Positions 63,146 to 64,000 of a stretch of 64,000 nucleotides of DNA are shown one piece after another (position 1 is the stretch's first letter; each line of letters begins with the position of its first letter). The translations under genes and the position numbers were made by a program. The DNA comes from Povalibacter uvarum (GTDB lineage: Bacteria > Pseudomonadota > Gammaproteobacteria > Steroidobacterales > Steroidobacteraceae). Location: positions 62,001-126,000 of the forward strand of contig NZ_JACHHZ010000003.1 of assembly GCF_014202975.1 (NCBI RefSeq), read 5' to 3'. The notes under the pieces were generated by a model that was given only the letters and a program-made list of their open reading frames with translations, did not search any database and was not told the origin of the DNA.

Positions 63146-64000
63146 CAGTTCTTGCCGCGGTTGAGCAAGCCGTTGAGAAGGCCGCCGCCCGTGTCGCCGC
63201 CTCCGATATCGAGGTCAATCGTGCCAGTGCCGAGATCGACACCGACGTCGACTACGCCGCCGACGTCGACGTCAACGCCCACGTCGCCCGCACCGACATC
63301 GACAGTCGCGCCCGCATCGACGATTGCAGTATCGATGCTCGTGTCGACACCGACGGATGTGTCAGGGCCCGCGGCGGCGTCGAGTCCGAGGGAGACGTCA
63401 GAGCCGGCCGCTGCAACGCCAGAATCGAGGCTGACGCCTGCACCGCCGCTGTCGAGGCCGACGTCAGTTGCAAGGCCAACATCCGTTGCGCCGGGTCCCT
63501 GCGCGCCGATATCAATCGCAGCGCTCGCACCGGATGTGGCGCTGAGATCGATGGCTGCGCCGGCGGAAGCAACGGTGTCCACAACTGGCAGTGCAGTGCT
63601 CGTTTCAACTGTCGCAGCGACGCTGCCGCTACCGAGATCAACTGCCGCGCCGATATTCGCGCCTGCTTCGATTCCGCCGAGACTTACACTGGCGTCCACA
63701 GCCGCTGAAGCGTTCCCGCCGCCGAGACCCACGTCGGCACCGACGGAGGCGGTTGCGCCGCCCGCAGTGAGTTCAACACTCGTGCCGGCTGCAACGGCGT
63801 TGCCGACATCGATTCCCGCAGAGACTTCGGCGGTGACTGCTTTGCCCGCACCAACAGCCACTGTCGCATCGACAGCACTGCTCCCCTTGCTGCCCGAATC
63901 CCCGAGGGCGGGAATTTCAGTTGAATCGCTGCCAGCTCCGTCGGCCGTTGCGGATGAAGGCAGGGACGACACAATGTCGACCGTACCCGCGGCGCCAGAT
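63145..64000 (-). CDS. Highly repetitive Gly/Ala/Val/Asp-rich protein, partial (runs off right edge)
   Basis: At least 285 residues, open to the window edge, so the N-terminus is missing; a GTG at 63972 is internal. The sequence is a long, irregular repeat of alternating small residues such as VGADVGLGGGNASA, VDASVSLGG and VDVGAGDVGVDVDVGG, with Asp enriched toward the C-terminus and almost no aromatic, Cys or Lys residues. It ends GGGLLNGLLNRGKN. The pattern suggests an extended beta-roll or surface/matrix protein; Asp-rich stretches could bind calcium. It is translationally coupled to a c-di-GMP enzyme gene, which fits a biofilm or adhesion role. No family recognised; function is inference. 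Confidence 0.82.
   Translation of the reverse strand, partial: SGAAGTVDIVSSLPSSATADGAGSDSTEIPALGDSGSKGSSAVDATVAVGAGKAVTAEVSAGIDVGNAVAAGTSVELTAGGATASVGADVGLGGGNASAAVDASVSLGGIEAGANIGAAVDLGSGSVAATVETSTALPVVDTVASAGAAIDLSATSGASAAIDIGAQGPGATDVGLATDVGLDSGGAGVSLDSGVAAAGSDVSLGLDAAAGPDTSVGVDTSIDTAIVDAGATVDVGAGDVGVDVDVGGVVDVGVDLGTGTIDLDIGGGDTGGGLLNGLLNRGKN

Noticed and set aside
63145-63972. Repetitive protein considered as a complete gene starting at GTG 63972
   Set aside because: The frame stays open to the window edge and the same compositional pattern appears to continue upstream, so it is treated as partial.

Overview
The window is a GC-rich (about 60-65% by eye), densely packed chromosomal segment from a Gram-negative bacterium. 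Four TonB-dependent receptors, an Omp85/TamB-type outer-membrane protein, a type Vd (patatin-barrel) autotransporter, a lipoprotein, bactofilins and a CHASE2-GGDEF-EAL protein all point to a free-living, polymer- and plant-compound-degrading proteobacterium. I favour a gammaproteobacterium of the Xanthomonadales/Nevskiales/Steroidobacterales kind, but this is inferred from gene content and style, not from a marker gene. No rRNA, tRNA, CRISPR, IS element or phage gene was seen.

Region 1 (1-25 kb) is a carbohydrate-utilisation locus. It holds three of the four receptors, a PhyH-type dioxygenase, a Gfo/Idh/MocA oxidoreductase, a sugar-porter MFS transporter, two secreted GH26-like hydrolases, a very unusual secreted protein that joins FN3 and putative carbohydrate-binding modules to a di-heme cytochrome domain, a GH43 beta-xylosidase/arabinosidase, xylB, xylA and two LacI-family regulators. 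Seven near-identical TGTAAA..CG..TTTACA palindromes sit in the promoter regions of most of these transcription units, so they look like one LacI-type regulon for xylan-type or related hemicellulose. An eighth, different LacI-like site lies beside the xylA-linked regulator.

Region 2 (25-44 kb) is a second regulon, defined by five copies of an 18-bp palindrome (consensus ATGTACKAACTAGTRCAT). One copy lies in the divergent promoter of a TetR gene and an MFS transporter. The others lie before an operon (aldehyde dehydrogenase, class III CoA-transferase, citryl-CoA-lyase-like protein, ThDP enzyme, secreted carboxylesterase) and its divergent TIM-barrel gene, a fused 3-dehydroshikimate dehydratase, a secreted esterase plus shikimate/quinate dehydrogenase pair, and a TonB receptor. 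The dehydratase and dehydrogenase give quinate/shikimate to protocatechuate. The CoA-transferase, lyase, ThDP enzyme and aldehyde dehydrogenase form a chemically coherent, apparently undescribed route for a citrate-like (2-substituted malate) acid. Together with two exported esterases, this suggests uptake and dismantling of plant quinate/shikimate/hydroxy-acid esters.

Region 3 (44-54 kb) is envelope biogenesis. A patatin-POTRA-barrel protein is convergent with a single 2238-residue ORF that fuses a complete TamB (inner-membrane anchor, long beta-helical body, DUF490 end) to a complete TamA/Omp85 (POTRA domains plus barrel). This natural TamB-TamA fusion is the most striking object in the window. 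A small lipoprotein and two bactofilins follow.

Region 4 (54-64 kb) holds a metal-dependent hydrolase and its divergent TetR regulator, a carboxymuconolactone-decarboxylase-family protein, a two-subunit molybdenum hydroxylase, a small membrane protein, a CHASE2-PAS-GGDEF-EAL protein whose EAL end is cut by a one-base frameshift, and an extremely repetitive Gly/Ala/Asp/Val-rich protein that runs off the right edge.
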